Positions 1 through 8,661 of a stretch of 64,000 nucleotides of DNA are shown one piece after another. Position numbers and translations under genes: made by a program. Within the stretch, counting starts at the first letter, position 1. Each line of letters opens with the position of its first letter. The stretch lies in NCBI GenBank assembly GCA_013335535.1, contig JAAXVL010000001.1:451764-515763 (forward strand), read 5' to 3'. The notes beneath the pieces were generated by a model that was not told where the DNA came from, made no database searches, and saw only the letters and a program-made list of their open reading frames with translations. The stretch is from Azonexaceae bacterium (GTDB taxonomy: Bacteria; Pseudomonadota; Gammaproteobacteria; Burkholderiales; Rhodocyclaceae).

Positions 1-104
1 ACGGCCTGTTCCTGATGATTGCCGAAGAAGAGAAGAAACTGCGCGCCAACCCGATGGGCGCCGGTAGCGATCTGCTGAAAAACGTCTTCGGCGCTTTGAA
101 TTAA
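1..104 (+). CDS. C-terminal end of an unidentified protein (partial)
   Basis: An open frame enters from the left edge (codons in phase with base 3) and stops at TAA 102-104, giving about 33 residues. The visible tail is mixed charged and small-residue, with a run of acidic and lysine residues (AEEEKK) followed by NPMGAG and [10 protein letters not shown]. No diagnostic motif is visible, so the protein is not identified. Codon use matches the neighbouring genes, which supports real coding. The next gene starts 44 bases downstream on the same strand, so the two could be co-transcribed. Confidence 0.55.
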   Translation, partial: GLFLMIAEEEKKLRANPMGAGSDLLKNVFGALN

Positions 105-127
105 AGCTCTTTGCTTTAAATGCCGTA

Positions 128-151
128 ATCGGGGGCAAGGAGTCCCCGATG
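128..151 (+). promoter_or_regulatory. Hairpin enclosing the ribosome binding site of the 106-aa gene
   Basis: ATCGGGG (128-134) and CCCCGAT (144-150) are perfect inverted repeats. The loop holds the Shine-Dalgarno AAGGAG (137-142), and the start codon ATG 149-151 overlaps the right arm. In mRNA the start codon would be paired and the ribosome site confined to a 9-nt loop, so translation control is possible. The structure is read directly; the function is inference. Confidence 0.5.
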
Positions 152-469
152 AAACTCAACCGCTTGTCGAGTACCACGCAACGCCCCACTCGTGAATCGA
201 GTGAGCGTGTGCGTCCGGTGGACAATGAGCAGATTCGGCGGGTCGAAGTCATGGAAGGCATCGAAGGCGATCGCCAGCGCAGTCTGCTGCAGGAGATTGC
301 CGAGGTCGATCCGAGCGCCGTCGGCGACTTCCACGGTCAGGAGCGTGTCTTGCAGGGCGCGCGCGACGTCGCGGCGCAATTGCTCGAAATGGAGGCTGCT
401 GGCACGGACAGCCTGATCAAGCCGGGTGTGCCCTTGGTCCGCCTGATCGGCATCGATGACACCGTTTGA
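149..469 (+). CDS. Small hypothetical protein, 106 aa
   Basis: The start is fixed by a perfect AAGGAG six bases upstream of ATG 149. The product is soluble and charged: an N-terminal Ser/Thr/Arg-rich stretch of about 25 residues, then a probable helical region rich in Glu, Arg and Gln. There is no signal peptide, membrane segment or cysteine motif, and the family is not recognised. Codon third positions are GC-rich like the neighbours. An overlapping minus-strand ORF of similar length (116-535) has no ribosome site and is taken as a shadow. The gene lies between an unidentified upstream gene and rep. Confidence 0.6.
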   Translation: MKLNRLSSTTQRPTRESSERVRPVDNEQIRRVEVMEGIEGDRQRSLLQEIAEVDPSAVGDFHGQERVLQGARDVAAQLLEMEAAGTDSLIKPGVPLVRLIGIDDTV

Positions 470-476
470 CACTGTT

Positions 477-507
477 CCCACGGTCAACCGGGAAAAAGGC
501 CGATATT
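477..507 (+). repeat. Dispersed repeat copy R1 (intergenic)
   Basis: Contains the core CCACGGTCAACCGG followed by an A-rich stretch and GGCCGATATT. It sits between the small-protein stop (469) and rep (589). It is one of ten clear copies in the window. Confidence 0.8.
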
Positions 508-588
508 CAGCAGTGAGTCGGTAGGTTAAAATCAAGGCAACCTATCCAGCGCGCCCCGCCTTGTCGGGGCGCCGTCATTTGCAGAGTC

Positions 589-2580
589 ATGTCCGGCCTC
601 AATCAACCGCAACGCGAAGCGATCCACTATCTCGATGGCCCCCTGCTGGTGCTGGCGGGTGCCGGCTCGGGCAAAACGCGGGTGATCACGCAGAAAATCG
701 CCTACCTCGTGCAGAGCTGCGGCTTCAACCCGCGCAATATCGCGGCCATTACCTTCACCAACAAGGCGGCGAAGGAAATGCAGGAGCGCATCGGCAAGCT
801 GCTCTCCAAGCAGCAGGCCGACGAGTTGCAGATTTCGACGTTTCACTCGCTCGGCGTACGCATCCTGCGCGAAGAAGCCAAGGCGCTCGGCTACAAGCCG
901 CGCTTCTCGATTTTCGATTCGGCTGATTGCGCCGGCATCATCGGCGAAACGGCCGGTACCGTCGACAAGGCGACGCTGCGCATTGTCCAGTCCACCATTT
1001 CCAACTGGAAAAATGGGCTGATCACGCCCGAAGCGGCGCGCCATCTGGCCACCGACGAACATCAAAAGCTGGCCGCCCACGCCTACCTGTCCTACGAAGC
1101 GACGCTCAAGGCCTATCAGGCGGTCGATTTCGACGATCTCATCGGGCTGCCGGTCAAACTGTTCACCGAGCACCCGGAAATCGCCGACAAGTGGCAAAAC
1201 CGCCTGCGCTACCTGCTGGTCGATGAATACCAGGACACCAACGCCTGCCAGTACCAGCTACTCAAGCTGCTGACCGGCGTCCGCGCCCAATTCACGGCGG
1301 TGGGCGACGACGATCAGGCGATTTACGGCTGGCGCGGCGCCGACATCGAGAATCTCAAGAAGCTGCCGACCGAGTTTCCTGCCCTCAAGGTCATCAAACT
1401 TGAGCAGAATTACCGGTCGACCGTGCGTATCCTCAAGGCTGCCAACAACGTCATCTCGCACAACGAAAAACTGTTCGACAAGAAGCTGTGGTCCGATCTC
1501 GGCCACGGCGAACAGATTTCCGTCACCGCCTGCCGCGACAACGATGCCGAGGCCGAAGGCGTGGTCATGAAACTGCAGGCGCACAAGTTCGAGCATCGCG
1601 CCAAATTCAAGGACTACGCCATCCTCTACCGCTCCAACCACCAGGCGCGGATTTTCGAGGAATACCTGCGCGACCACCGCATTCCCTACCTGCTTTCGGG
1701 CGGCAAATCCTTCTTCGACAAGGCCGAGATCAAGGACATCACCGCCTATCTCCGTCTGCTGGCCAACGAGGATGACGATCCTGCCTTCATCCGCGCCGCC
1801 ACCACGCCCAAGCGCGGCATCGGTGCAGCGACCCTGCAGGTGCTCGGTATCTACGCCGGCGAGCGGCACATCTCGCTGTTCCAGGCTGCCTTCGAAGAAG
1901 GCTTCGCGCATCGCGTCCAGCCGCGCCAACTCGAACCGCTGCTCGAGTTCTGCAACTTCATCAACCGCACCCAGTCACGGGCTATCAAGGAGCCGGCGCA
2001 TCACGTTCTGCCTGACCTGCTCAAGGCCATCGACTACGAAACATTCCTCTACGACCACGAAGAGGAGCGCACGGCGCAGACGCGCTGGGCCAACGTCTGC
2101 GAATTCGCCAACTGGCTCAACAAGAAGGGTGAGCTCGACGACAAGACCCTGGTCGATTTGACCCAGAGCATTGCCCTGATCAACATGCTCGACAAGCAAA
2201 ACGACGACGATTACGACGCCGTGCAGCTATCGACGCTGCATGCCGCCAAGGGGCTGGAGTACAAGAATGTCTTCCTGGTCGGTGTCGAGGAGGGTATCCT
2301 GCCGCATCGCGAGTCGGTCGATCCGGTCAAGCTCGAGGAAGAGCGCCGCCTCATGTATGTCGGCATCACCCGTGCCCAGCACACCCTGAGCATTTCCTAC
2401 TGTGAACGCCGCAAACAGGCCCGTGAATTCGTGCCCTGCGAGCCGTCGCGCTTCATCGACGAAATGGGCAAGGAGGATGTTCGCTTCACCGGCGGGAAAC
2501 AGGATGTCCCGCCCGACAAGGCCACCGGCAGTGCCCGCCTCGACGCCATGAAGGCCATGCTGTCGGGAAACAAGCGCTAA
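589..2580 (+). CDS. rep: ATP-dependent DNA helicase Rep (UvrD/PcrA superfamily 1)
   Basis: 663 aa, close to the roughly 670 aa of E. coli Rep. Rep is a 3'-5' helicase that helps replication forks past obstacles. Visible motifs: Q-motif near residue 6 (NQPQREA), Walker A AGAGSGKT at 23-30, motif Ia ITFTNKAAKEM, motif II VDEYQDTN near residue 211, motif III GDDDQAIYGWRGA, motif IV EQNYRS, motif V LSTLHAAKGLEY and motif VI RRLMYVGITRA. The opening (LNQPQREAIHYLDGPLLVLAGAG) is more like Rep than UvrD, and the long UvrD C-terminal extension is absent. The ATG at 589 has only a weak upstream ribosome site. Repeat copy R1 lies about 80 bp upstream. Confidence 0.93.
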   Translation: MSGLNQPQREAIHYLDGPLLVLAGAGSGKTRVITQKIAYLVQSCGFNPRNIAAITFTNKAAKEMQERIGKLLSKQQADELQISTFHSLGVRILREEAKALGYKPRFSIFDSADCAGIIGETAGTVDKATLRIVQSTISNWKNGLITPEAARHLATDEHQKLAAHAYLSYEATLKAYQAVDFDDLIGLPVKLFTEHPEIADKWQNRLRYLLVDEYQDTNACQYQLLKLLTGVRAQFTAVGDDDQAIYGWRGADIENLKKLPTEFPALKVIKLEQNYRSTVRILKAANNVISHNEKLFDKKLWSDLGHGEQISVTACRDNDAEAEGVVMKLQAHKFEHRAKFKDYAILYRSNHQARIFEEYLRDHRIPYLLSGGKSFFDKAEIKDITAYLRLLANEDDDPAFIRAATTPKRGIGAATLQVLGIYAGERHISLFQAAFEEGFAHRVQPRQLEPLLEFCNFINRTQSRAIKEPAHHVLPDLLKAIDYETFLYDHEEERTAQTRWANVCEFANWLNKKGELDDKTLVDLTQSIALINMLDKQNDDDYDAVQLSTLHAAKGLEYKNVFLVGVEEGILPHRESVDPVKLEEERRLMYVGITRAQHTLSISYCERRKQAREFVPCEPSRFIDEMGKEDVRFTGGKQDVPPDKATGSARLDAMKAMLSGNKR

Positions 2581-2720
2581 CTGCTTGGTAACACCACGTT
2601 ACAACGGGTTACTCGGCTCATGACATCCGGGCGGTAACCAGTCGCGTTATTCGGCACAAGGCAGCGCAATTTTGCAAAGCCGGATCAAAAAACCGAACCA
2701 ACAACACTGGAGAATCAAAA

Positions 2721-3053
2721 ATGACCAAACAACTCGTCGCCATCATCCTTGCCGCCGCTTTTGGTATTGCCCACGCCGCTGACGTCAAGCCGGCTGCCGC
2801 GGAAGTGAAGGCCGCCGCCGCCCCGGTTGCTGCCACGGTCAAGGCCGAAGCCCCGAAGGTTGCTGAGGCAGTCAAGGCTCCGGAAGCCAAGCCGGCCGTT
2901 GCCGCTCCGGAAGTAAAGAAGGACGATGCCACCCCTGCCGCCAAGCCGGCTGCCAAGGTCAAGAAAGCGAAGAAAGTCGCCAAGCCGGCTCCGGCCGCTG
3001 CCGCTCCGGCTGCTCCGGAAGCAGCCAAGGTTGCCGAAGCCGTCAAGAAGTAA
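2721..3053 (+). CDS. Secreted Ala/Lys/Pro/Val-rich low-complexity protein, 110 aa
   Basis: A clear signal peptide (MTKQ, hydrophobic core, cleavage after AHA near residue 19) leads into about 90 residues almost entirely of A, K, P, V and E. Short imperfect periods of the type K-P-A-A-A/E-V-K recur, and the last third is strongly basic (KVKKAKKVAKP). GGAG precedes the ATG at 2721 and a strong terminator follows at 3110-3133, so it looks monocistronic. The composition resembles Lys/Ala/Pro-rich histone-H1-like tails, but the export signal argues for a periplasmic or envelope role. Function is unknown. Confidence 0.75.
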   Translation: MTKQLVAIILAAAFGIAHAADVKPAAAEVKAAAAPVAATVKAEAPKVAEAVKAPEAKPAVAAPEVKKDDATPAAKPAAKVKKAKKVAKPAPAAAAPAAPEAAKVAEAVKK

Positions 3054-3109
3054 CGAAGTAAAAAATCTGCAGGACGCCAGGCGCAGCCCTCCAAAAGCTG
3101 CTCTGGCCC

Positions 3110-3133
3110 GGGCGCCCACGAGGCGCCCTTTTT
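3110..3133 (+). terminator. Rho-independent terminator of the Ala/Lys/Pro-rich protein gene
   Basis: GGGCGCC (3110-3116) and GGCGCCC (3122-3128) form a perfect 7-bp stem with a 5-nt loop, followed by five T. Confidence 0.9.
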
Positions 3134-3157
3134 ACGGCTACAAAAAACGTGTCTACG

Positions 3158-3180
3158 AAAAAGGGAGGCCGCAGCCTCCC
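3158..3180 (-). terminator. Rho-independent terminator of the cytochrome c5 gene
   Basis: Read on the minus strand, GGGAGGC and GCCTCCC (3163-3169 / 3174-3180) form a 7-bp stem with a 4-nt loop followed by five T (A-run 3158-3162). It lies 20 bp beyond the cytochrome stop codon. Confidence 0.85.
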
Positions 3181-3199
3181 CTGATGTGAGCGGTGAAGC

Positions 3200-3643
3200 T
3201 TACTTTGCCTTGCCCATCACGTATTCGACAACGCCCTTGATCTCGACGTCGGACAGTGTCGTGCCACCCTTCGGCGGCATGGCATTCTTGCCGTTGGTCA
3301 CGCTCTTGACCAGGGTATCCTTGCCCTGGGCCAGACGCGGTGCCCAGGCAGCCTTGTCGTCGATCTTTGGAGCACCGGCCGCGCCCGTGTTGTGGCAGGC
3401 GCCGCAAACCGTGTTGTAAATCGTTGCGCCATCGCGGGGGCCACTGGCGGCAGGCGCCTCGGCCTTGGCCAGTTCAAACTTGGCAACCGGCTGAATGCGG
3501 ATGTCGGCTTCGTCAGCAGCGCTGCTGGTGGTCGCCGACGAGCCGCTCTTGTTGGCGGTCAGCGGGTAAATGACAGCGATCAGAAGGGCGGCGACGATGA
3601 TCGTTGCCCACATGATGCTCTTGGAAGAATGTTGCTCGGCCAT
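3200..3643 (-). CDS. Membrane-anchored cytochrome c5-type monoheme cytochrome
   Basis: 147 aa from the ATG at 3643; a longer frame back to 3772 crosses a terminator and is not credible. One N-terminal transmembrane anchor (about residues 11-29) is followed by a Ser/Ala/Thr-rich linker and one class I cytochrome c domain. The domain has a CGACH haem site, the GAPKIDDKAAWAPR segment typical of the c5 group, and an MPPKGG region carrying the likely axial Met. It should carry electrons in the periplasm between quinol-oxidising complexes and terminal reductases or oxidases. It is a clear relative of the diheme protein at 21916-22536. Confidence 0.85.
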   Translation of the reverse strand: MAEQHSSKSIMWATIIVAALLIAVIYPLTANKSGSSATTSSAADEADIRIQPVAKFELAKAEAPAASGPRDGATIYNTVCGACHNTGAAGAPKIDDKAAWAPRLAQGKDTLVKSVTNGKNAMPPKGGTTLSDVEIKGVVEYVMGKAK

Positions 3644-3705
3644 GCTCAAGACCCCAGTGCAATGTTTAAAACCTCCATTATAACGGGGTGGTGCGGTGAC
3701 TGAGC

Positions 3706-3730
3706 AAAAAAAACCCCGCCGGTGGCGGGG
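3706..3730 (-). terminator. Minus-strand terminator upstream of cytochrome c5
   Basis: GGCGGGG / CCCCGCC (3714-3720 and 3724-3730) form a 7-bp stem with a 3-nt loop. On the minus strand eight T follow (A-run 3706-3713). It would stop read-through into the cytochrome gene. Confidence 0.85.
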
Positions 3731-3888
3731 TCGAAATTCTCGAAAGGGGGAGTTTCGAGAGGAGGGGTTCAATGCACAATTGCAGTGTAGGTTCCCAAGC
3801 TCTCAAAGTCTGTCGTACTTTCGTAGCCTTCTGTAACAAAATGTGGCTGTTCTAAAATTGTGCGGCGCACAAAGCGGGAGATGGGCGC

Positions 3889-3928
3889 AAAAAAGGCACG
3901 GGGACGCCATTTCCTGGCGCGCCGTGCC
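3889..3928 (-). terminator. Terminator of the 60-aa protein gene
   Basis: Minus-strand hairpin: GGCACGG (3895-3901) pairs with CCGTGCC (3922-3928), with an inner GCCA/TGGC pairing, followed by six T on the minus strand (A-run 3889-3894). Confidence 0.75.
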
Positions 3929-3957
3929 GATGACCTCTGGACAGAGTGGCTTGAGGT

Positions 3958-4140
3958 TCAGCTCTCGATGCGGCAGATCTGGACAGCGCTTTTCGGGACC
4001 TGGTAATCGGTCGCCAACTGGTGTGTTGCCGTGTCTTCAATGGCTTCGCCTTCACTGACGACGAAGTGGCGGGCGCCCGTGTAATCCTGCGGAATGCCGG
4101 CACGGTCCTGGGTGATGCGGTAATGAATCTTGACGTTCAT
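3958..4140 (-). CDS. Small hypothetical protein, 60 aa
   Basis: Starts MNVKIHYRITQDRAG at the ATG 4138-4140; upstream in-frame codons to 4224 are AT-rich and look like leader. The product is soluble, mixed alpha/beta in character, with a GARHFVVSEGE segment and one cysteine near the end. The family is not recognised. A terminator lies 30 bp beyond the stop, which supports a short monocistronic gene. The ribosome site is weak (GAG about 10 nt upstream). Confidence 0.6.
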   Translation of the reverse strand: MNVKIHYRITQDRAGIPQDYTGARHFVVSEGEAIEDTATHQLATDYQVPKSAVQICRIES

Positions 4141-4330
4141 GGCTGTTCTCGATTTATGGACATTTATTGTTCCTGCACGTCGAGTATAGCCTGAATATGT
4201 TGCGCCGCAATATCGGTTTTCCACAGGTTGTTAATGGCATGCCCGAGTTGGATATCCGCTCCTGATTGATGGCAGTCCCCGTCGTGCTGCCGGAGTGCTG
4301 CTTCTCACTGGCGTGCTAGGATTGAGCGCT

Positions 4331-4831
4331 ATGAATGAACTGGAAAAACTGGCTGAAAATCTGGGACGCCTGCTTCTTGAACGGGGAGAGTGGCTGGCTG
4401 CCGCTGAATCCTGTACTGGCGGCTGGCTTGCTCAGTCAGTGACGGCGATTGCTGGCAGTTCAACCTGGTTCGACCGCGGTTTTGTGACGTACTCGAACGC
4501 AGCGAAGGTCGATATGCTTGGTGTTCCCGAAACCACGCTGGAACGGCATGGTGCCGTTTCTGACGCGGTGGCAAGGGCGATGGCAATGGGCGTTCTGGCC
4601 AACAGTCGCGCCGACTGGTCGGTGGCGATTACCGGCATTGCCGGGCCGGGGGGCGGCTCACCGGACAAGCCGGTCGGCACCGTTTGTTTCGCCTGGGCAC
4701 GTAAAGTCGGGGGGTGCGAGGCGCAGACCTGCCATTTCAGCGGCGACCGGGCCATGGTCCGTGAGCAATCCGTCCGCCACGCACTCATCGGCCTGGTTGA
4801 TCGACTGGAGGCGGCTGTCTATAGCGCTTGA
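4331..4831 (+). CDS. pncC: Nicotinamide-nucleotide amidohydrolase (CinA C-terminal domain)
   Basis: 166 aa, the standalone CinA C-terminal domain length. PncC converts nicotinamide mononucleotide to nicotinate mononucleotide plus ammonia for NAD recycling. Visible marks: AAESCTGGWLAQ near residue 22 with the catalytic serine, TYSNAAKVDMLGV, and the family signature AITGIAGPGGGSPDKPVGTV. I chose ATG 4331 (AGGA 9 nt upstream) over the frame's first codon at 4295 because the latter adds 12 atypical residues. There is no N-terminal CinA (MoCF-like) domain. Confidence 0.9.
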   Translation: MNELEKLAENLGRLLLERGEWLAAAESCTGGWLAQSVTAIAGSSTWFDRGFVTYSNAAKVDMLGVPETTLERHGAVSDAVARAMAMGVLANSRADWSVAITGIAGPGGGSPDKPVGTVCFAWARKVGGCEAQTCHFSGDRAMVREQSVRHALIGLVDRLEAAVYSA

Positions 4832-4913
4832 GGTGCCCGGGCTTTTCCGGGATACTCGTAAATAATATAAATATTCGAAAAATGCACCATGGAAAGTCGG
4901 CCGGGTGATATCG

Positions 4914-6053
4914 ATGCGTTACGTTGAACTGAATCGCGAATCGATCGAGCAGGCGCTGAGCGAATGGTCTCCGAGGCAAGCTGGGGCGGGGGTTGTAGCC
5001 TTGTTGCCGGAAGCGGAAAAGGATCGCCTTCCCGTATTGCAGGCAGCCTGCCGACAATACGGGCTGGGGTTGGTGGGTGCGATTTTTCCTGCCTTGATCA
5101 GGCAGGAGGTTTTCCTGAGCCAGGGGGCCTGGTTGCTCCGTTTCGATCAAATGCCACCACGTTTCTTGTTGCCTGCCGTGAACGCCACGGGCGATGCGGC
5201 CGGCGCTGTCGTCGCAGCAGCTCGTGAGGGTTTGCAGCACTGCTCCGCCGAGGCGCCAAAGCCGACGTTGTTCATGTTTTTCGATGGCATGGTGCCGAAC
5301 GTCGCCAGCATTCTCGACGATATCTATCTCGAGCTCTCGAATCGTGTCGAGTATGGCGGCGTCAATGCGGGGAGCGAGACTTTCCAGCCCATGCCCTGTC
5401 TGTTCGACGAAACACAGGTGGTTGGCGATGGGGTGCTCGGCCTGCTGCTGCCGGGCAACATGGCGCCGACGCTCGAGCATGGCTTCCAGCAGCCGGAGCA
5501 TGCGATGAGCGCGACGTCGACGGAAGGCAACCGGATAGCGATGATTGACTGGCGTCCGGCATTCGATGTCTATCAGGAAATCATCAAGGCGCAATACGGG
5601 ATCGACCTGAGGCGTGACAATTTCTACGAGTACGCCGTGCATTTTCCCTTCGGTATCCTGCGAGCCAATGGCGAAGTTGTTGTGCGCATTCCGGTGGCTT
5701 TGACCGATGACGGTTCGCTCTATTGCGTCGGAGAAATACCCGAGAACGCCATGCTGGTCCTGCTCCAGGCGCCAGCGGCCGGGGCCCACGGCTGCATTGC
5801 CCGGCTGGCCGATCATCTGTGCGGCGCGCATGGCGCGATGCGAGGAACGCAGTTGCTGACCTTTTATTGTGCCGGTCGGCGTATGCATCTCGGTGCGGAT
5901 GCCGAAAAGGAACTGATCGCACTGCGCGACGAAACAGCTGTCGGTGAGATGGGGGGCGCCTTGTCGCTGGGCGAAATCGGCAGCACGGTGCGCTGGGGCT
6001 ACCCGATGTTCCACAATGCGACGCTGGTCTGTTCGCCCTGGCCGATGACATGA
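4914..6053 (+). CDS. FIST N/C domain sensory protein
   Basis: 379 aa. FIST domains are predicted small-ligand sensors usually coupled to signal transduction. The N-terminal half (about residues 10-190) and the C-terminal half (about 200-370, with [11 protein letters not shown] and [13 protein letters not shown]) fit the FIST_N/FIST_C layout; no signal peptide or membrane span. The frame opens with GTG at 4905, but ATG 4914 has GGGTGAT four bases upstream, an extended match to the 16S 3' end, and is preferred. The stop overlaps the next start as ATGA, so it is translationally coupled to the hybrid kinase. An AT-rich stretch at 4858-4882 probably contains the promoter. Confidence 0.85.
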   Translation: MRYVELNRESIEQALSEWSPRQAGAGVVALLPEAEKDRLPVLQAACRQYGLGLVGAIFPALIRQEVFLSQGAWLLRFDQMPPRFLLPAVNATGDAAGAVVAAAREGLQHCSAEAPKPTLFMFFDGMVPNVASILDDIYLELSNRVEYGGVNAGSETFQPMPCLFDETQVVGDGVLGLLLPGNMAPTLEHGFQQPEHAMSATSTEGNRIAMIDWRPAFDVYQEIIKAQYGIDLRRDNFYEYAVHFPFGILRANGEVVVRIPVALTDDGSLYCVGEIPENAMLVLLQAPAAGAHGCIARLADHLCGAHGAMRGTQLLTFYCAGRRMHLGADAEKELIALRDETAVGEMGGALSLGEIGSTVRWGYPMFHNATLVCSPWPMT

Positions 6054-8605
6054 ACCGCGAGCAGATTCTCAGTGTTCTTTATGATCTTTCGTTGACGATC
6101 GGCGGCGAGCTGGGGCTCGACAGCCTGCTCAAAAAAACGCTGCAACGCCTGCTTTTTCACACCTCATTTCCGGCTGCCGTTGTCCTGGCGGAGCCGAATG
6201 TCACGGAGTTCGGGGTGTCGGCCATTCTGGACAATGCCATCGGCGATTACCTGCTGGCCGAGCGTCGCGGGACGAGTTTCAATTTGCCGGTCGGCCTGCT
6301 GTCGGGAAAGGTCTGTTTGATCGATGATCCCGTCCTGCTTCGTCCTTTATCGCTCGATCAGGCTTATACCCATTGTCTCCATCTGCCGGTTGATGAGCGA
6401 TACACCATCCTGCTTCTATCACCGACCGCGCCGCCTTCCGACCTGCCGTTGACGCAGATATTCCAGCCGGTGCTGGCTAATCTGGCCAAGGCGGTCATTC
6501 TTTGTCGCAACAATGAGCGCCTGACCCAGACGCTGGCCAATGACCGCGATGATGCACGGGCCGAACTGGCGGTGGCCCTCGCCCAGAGCGAACGCGAGCG
6601 GGCTTTTCTTGATTCGCTTTATGACGCAATTCCCGATCTGTCCTGGGTAAAGGACCCGAACGGTGTCTATTTGTCCTGCAATCCGGCTTTTTCACGTTTT
6701 TATGGTGCGAGTCAGGACGAAATCGTCGGGCGAACCGACGATGATTTCGTCAGCAAAGAGCTGGCTGAGTTTTTCCGCGCCAACGACCGCGCTGCGGCGG
6801 CTGCCGGCGGGCCGACGATAAACGAGGAGTGGCTGACCTTCGCTGATGACGGCTATCGAGGACTGTTCGAGACGATCAAGACGCCGATGCGTGACAAGGA
6901 TGGCTATTTGATCGGCGTGCTTGGTGTGTCGCGGGAGATTACCGAGCGGCGCCGTGTCGAGGAGGCGCTGCGGAATAGCGAGGCGGAGCTCGAGCAGCAT
7001 CGGCGTCACCTTGAGGTCATGGTTGCCGAGCGCACCCGCGATCTGGAGCAAGCCAATGCCCGGCTCGAACAAACCCAGTTTGCGATGGACCGGGTCGGCT
7101 TGGGCATCCATTGGGTCGATGTTGATGGGCATTTTGTATACGTCAATCATGTCGCGGCCGAGATACTCGGATATTCGGTCGATGAGTTGCTCGGGCTCGG
7201 CGTGCCCGATATCGACCCGGCTTTCCCGCAAGGCAGCTTTTTCGAAGCATCGGCTGAAATGCGGCGGACCGGCCGCGCCAGTCTGGATGCCTGGAACCGG
7301 CACCGCGACGGTCACTTGATTCCGGTTCACCTCAACATCTATTTTCGGCCGGAGACGGCCAGCGAACCGGCGCGTTTCATCACCTTCGTGAGCGACATCA
7401 GCGAACGCAAGCGGGTCGAACAGGAATTGCGCGAGGCGAGGGATCTGGCCGAGTCGGCGACCAAGGCGAAGAGCGCTTTCCTGGCCAACATGAGCCATGA
7501 AATCCGCACACCGATGAACGCCATTCTCGGCTCGGTTTACCTGATGCGTCGCGCTGGGGTGGACGAGGCATTGAACGTGCCCCTGAATCGTATCGAGGCC
7601 TCGGGCCAGCACCTGCTGGCAATCATTGACGACATTCTCGATCTGTCGAAGATCGAGGCGGGCAAGCTGGTGCTGGAAGAGGCGCCACTCATGCTGCCCC
7701 GACTGATGAACGAGGTGGCCGAGATTCTGGCCGGGCCGGCGCGCGAGAAAAATCTTGCCTTGCGCGTTGAGGCGGCAGTCTTGCCGGGCTGCCTGCTGGG
7801 TGATGCTACGCGCTTGCGTCAGGCTTTGCTCAACTACGCCAACAATGCGATCAAATTCACGGAGAGTGGCACGATCCGCCTGCGCAGCAAGGTGCTTGAA
7901 GAGGATGCCGATAGCGTGCTGATCCGCCTGGAGGTGTCGGATACCGGTATCGGTATCGAGCCCGAAGCGCTGGCGCGTCTGTTTTCACCATTTGAGCAGG
8001 CCGATACCTCGACCACCCGAAAGCACGGCGGCACTGGCCTCGGGCTGGCGATCACCCGACATCTGGCGGAATTGATGGGGGGCGAGGCCGGGGGCGAGAG
8101 CACGCCAGGCAAGGGCAGTGTTTTCTGGATTACGGCGCGCTTGAAACGGCAGCCAGCCGAGGTCGCCGATCCGACTTCCCCGGCGTTCGGTGGCAATATT
8201 GAAGCCATGCTCAGCAGCAAGTTTTCCGGGCGTCTGGTGCTACTGGTGGAAGACGACCCGATCAACCGGGAAGTAGCGCAAATGCTGCTGGAAGATGTCG
8301 GCCTGGCCATCGATGTGGCCGAGGACGGGGTCGAAGCGCTGGCCAAGGTGGCCAGCAAGGATTACGCGCTGGTCCTCATGGATATGCAGATGCCGCGCAT
8401 GGATGGGCTGGAGGCGACCCGGCGCATTCGTCAGCTGGCCGATCGCCAGACCTTGCCGATTCTGGCCATGACGGCCAATGCCTTTGCTGAAGACCGCGAA
8501 CAATGCCTGCTGGCCGGCATGAATGATTTCGTCTCCAAGCCGGTCAATCCGAACTTGCTCTATACGGCCCTGTACCACTGGTTGAGTGGCGCAACGGAGC
8601 CCTGA
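6050..8605 (+). CDS. Hybrid sensor histidine kinase with two PAS domains and a receiver
   Basis: 851 aa, cytoplasmic (no membrane span). N-terminal GAF-like region (about 1-180), PAS 1 (about 190-305), coiled linker, PAS 2 (about 345-455), HisKA with [15 protein letters not shown] (phospho-His near 484), HATPase with N-box [16 protein letters not shown] and GGTGLGLAI, and a C-terminal receiver (about 727-845) with phospho-Asp in [12 protein letters not shown] and the conserved KP lysine. It overlaps the FIST gene by 4 nt, so the FIST protein is probably its input partner. No output regulator is adjacent; a separate Hpt or response regulator would be needed. Repeat R2 follows the stop. Confidence 0.92.
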   Translation: MNREQILSVLYDLSLTIGGELGLDSLLKKTLQRLLFHTSFPAAVVLAEPNVTEFGVSAILDNAIGDYLLAERRGTSFNLPVGLLSGKVCLIDDPVLLRPLSLDQAYTHCLHLPVDERYTILLLSPTAPPSDLPLTQIFQPVLANLAKAVILCRNNERLTQTLANDRDDARAELAVALAQSERERAFLDSLYDAIPDLSWVKDPNGVYLSCNPAFSRFYGASQDEIVGRTDDDFVSKELAEFFRANDRAAAAAGGPTINEEWLTFADDGYRGLFETIKTPMRDKDGYLIGVLGVSREITERRRVEEALRNSEAELEQHRRHLEVMVAERTRDLEQANARLEQTQFAMDRVGLGIHWVDVDGHFVYVNHVAAEILGYSVDELLGLGVPDIDPAFPQGSFFEASAEMRRTGRASLDAWNRHRDGHLIPVHLNIYFRPETASEPARFITFVSDISERKRVEQELREARDLAESATKAKSAFLANMSHEIRTPMNAILGSVYLMRRAGVDEALNVPLNRIEASGQHLLAIIDDILDLSKIEAGKLVLEEAPLMLPRLMNEVAEILAGPAREKNLALRVEAAVLPGCLLGDATRLRQALLNYANNAIKFTESGTIRLRSKVLEEDADSVLIRLEVSDTGIGIEPEALARLFSPFEQADTSTTRKHGGTGLGLAITRHLAELMGGEAGGESTPGKGSVFWITARLKRQPAEVADPTSPAFGGNIEAMLSSKFSGRLVLLVEDDPINREVAQMLLEDVGLAIDVAEDGVEALAKVASKDYALVLMDMQMPRMDGLEATRRIRQLADRQTLPILAMTANAFAEDREQCLLAGMNDFVSKPVNPNLLYTALYHWLSGATEP

Positions 8606-8621
8606 AAGAGCTTTTCCCGGC

Positions 8622-8660
8622 TTGCCACGGTCAACCGGAAAAAACGGCCAAATTTGAAAT
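8622..8660 (+). repeat. Dispersed repeat copy R2 (intergenic)
   Basis: A near-consensus copy: TTGCCACGGTCAACCGG, six A, then CGGCCAAATTTGAAAT. It lies in the 56-bp gap between the convergent hybrid kinase and DUF302 genes and ends one base before the DUF302 stop codon. Confidence 0.9.
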
Positions 8661-8661
8661 C

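Larger units (their letters stand above)
3644..3957. other. Non-coding gap with two minus-strand terminators and an inverted repeat
   Basis: Besides terminators at 3706-3730 and 3889-3928, this gap holds a perfect 8-bp inverted repeat TCTCGAAA / TTTCGAGA (3738-3745 / 3753-3760) with a 7-nt G-rich loop. The cytochrome c5 promoter should lie between 3644 and 3705, but no convincing boxes were seen. No gene is supported. Confidence 0.6.

Noticed and set aside
116..535. 139-codon minus-strand open frame opposite the 106-aa gene
   Set aside because: No ribosome site; the plus-strand frame has a perfect AAGGAG and better codon use.
3843..4058. 71-codon plus-strand open frame
   Set aside because: Overlaps a minus-strand terminator and the 60-aa gene; Trp/Arg/Ser-rich shadow composition.
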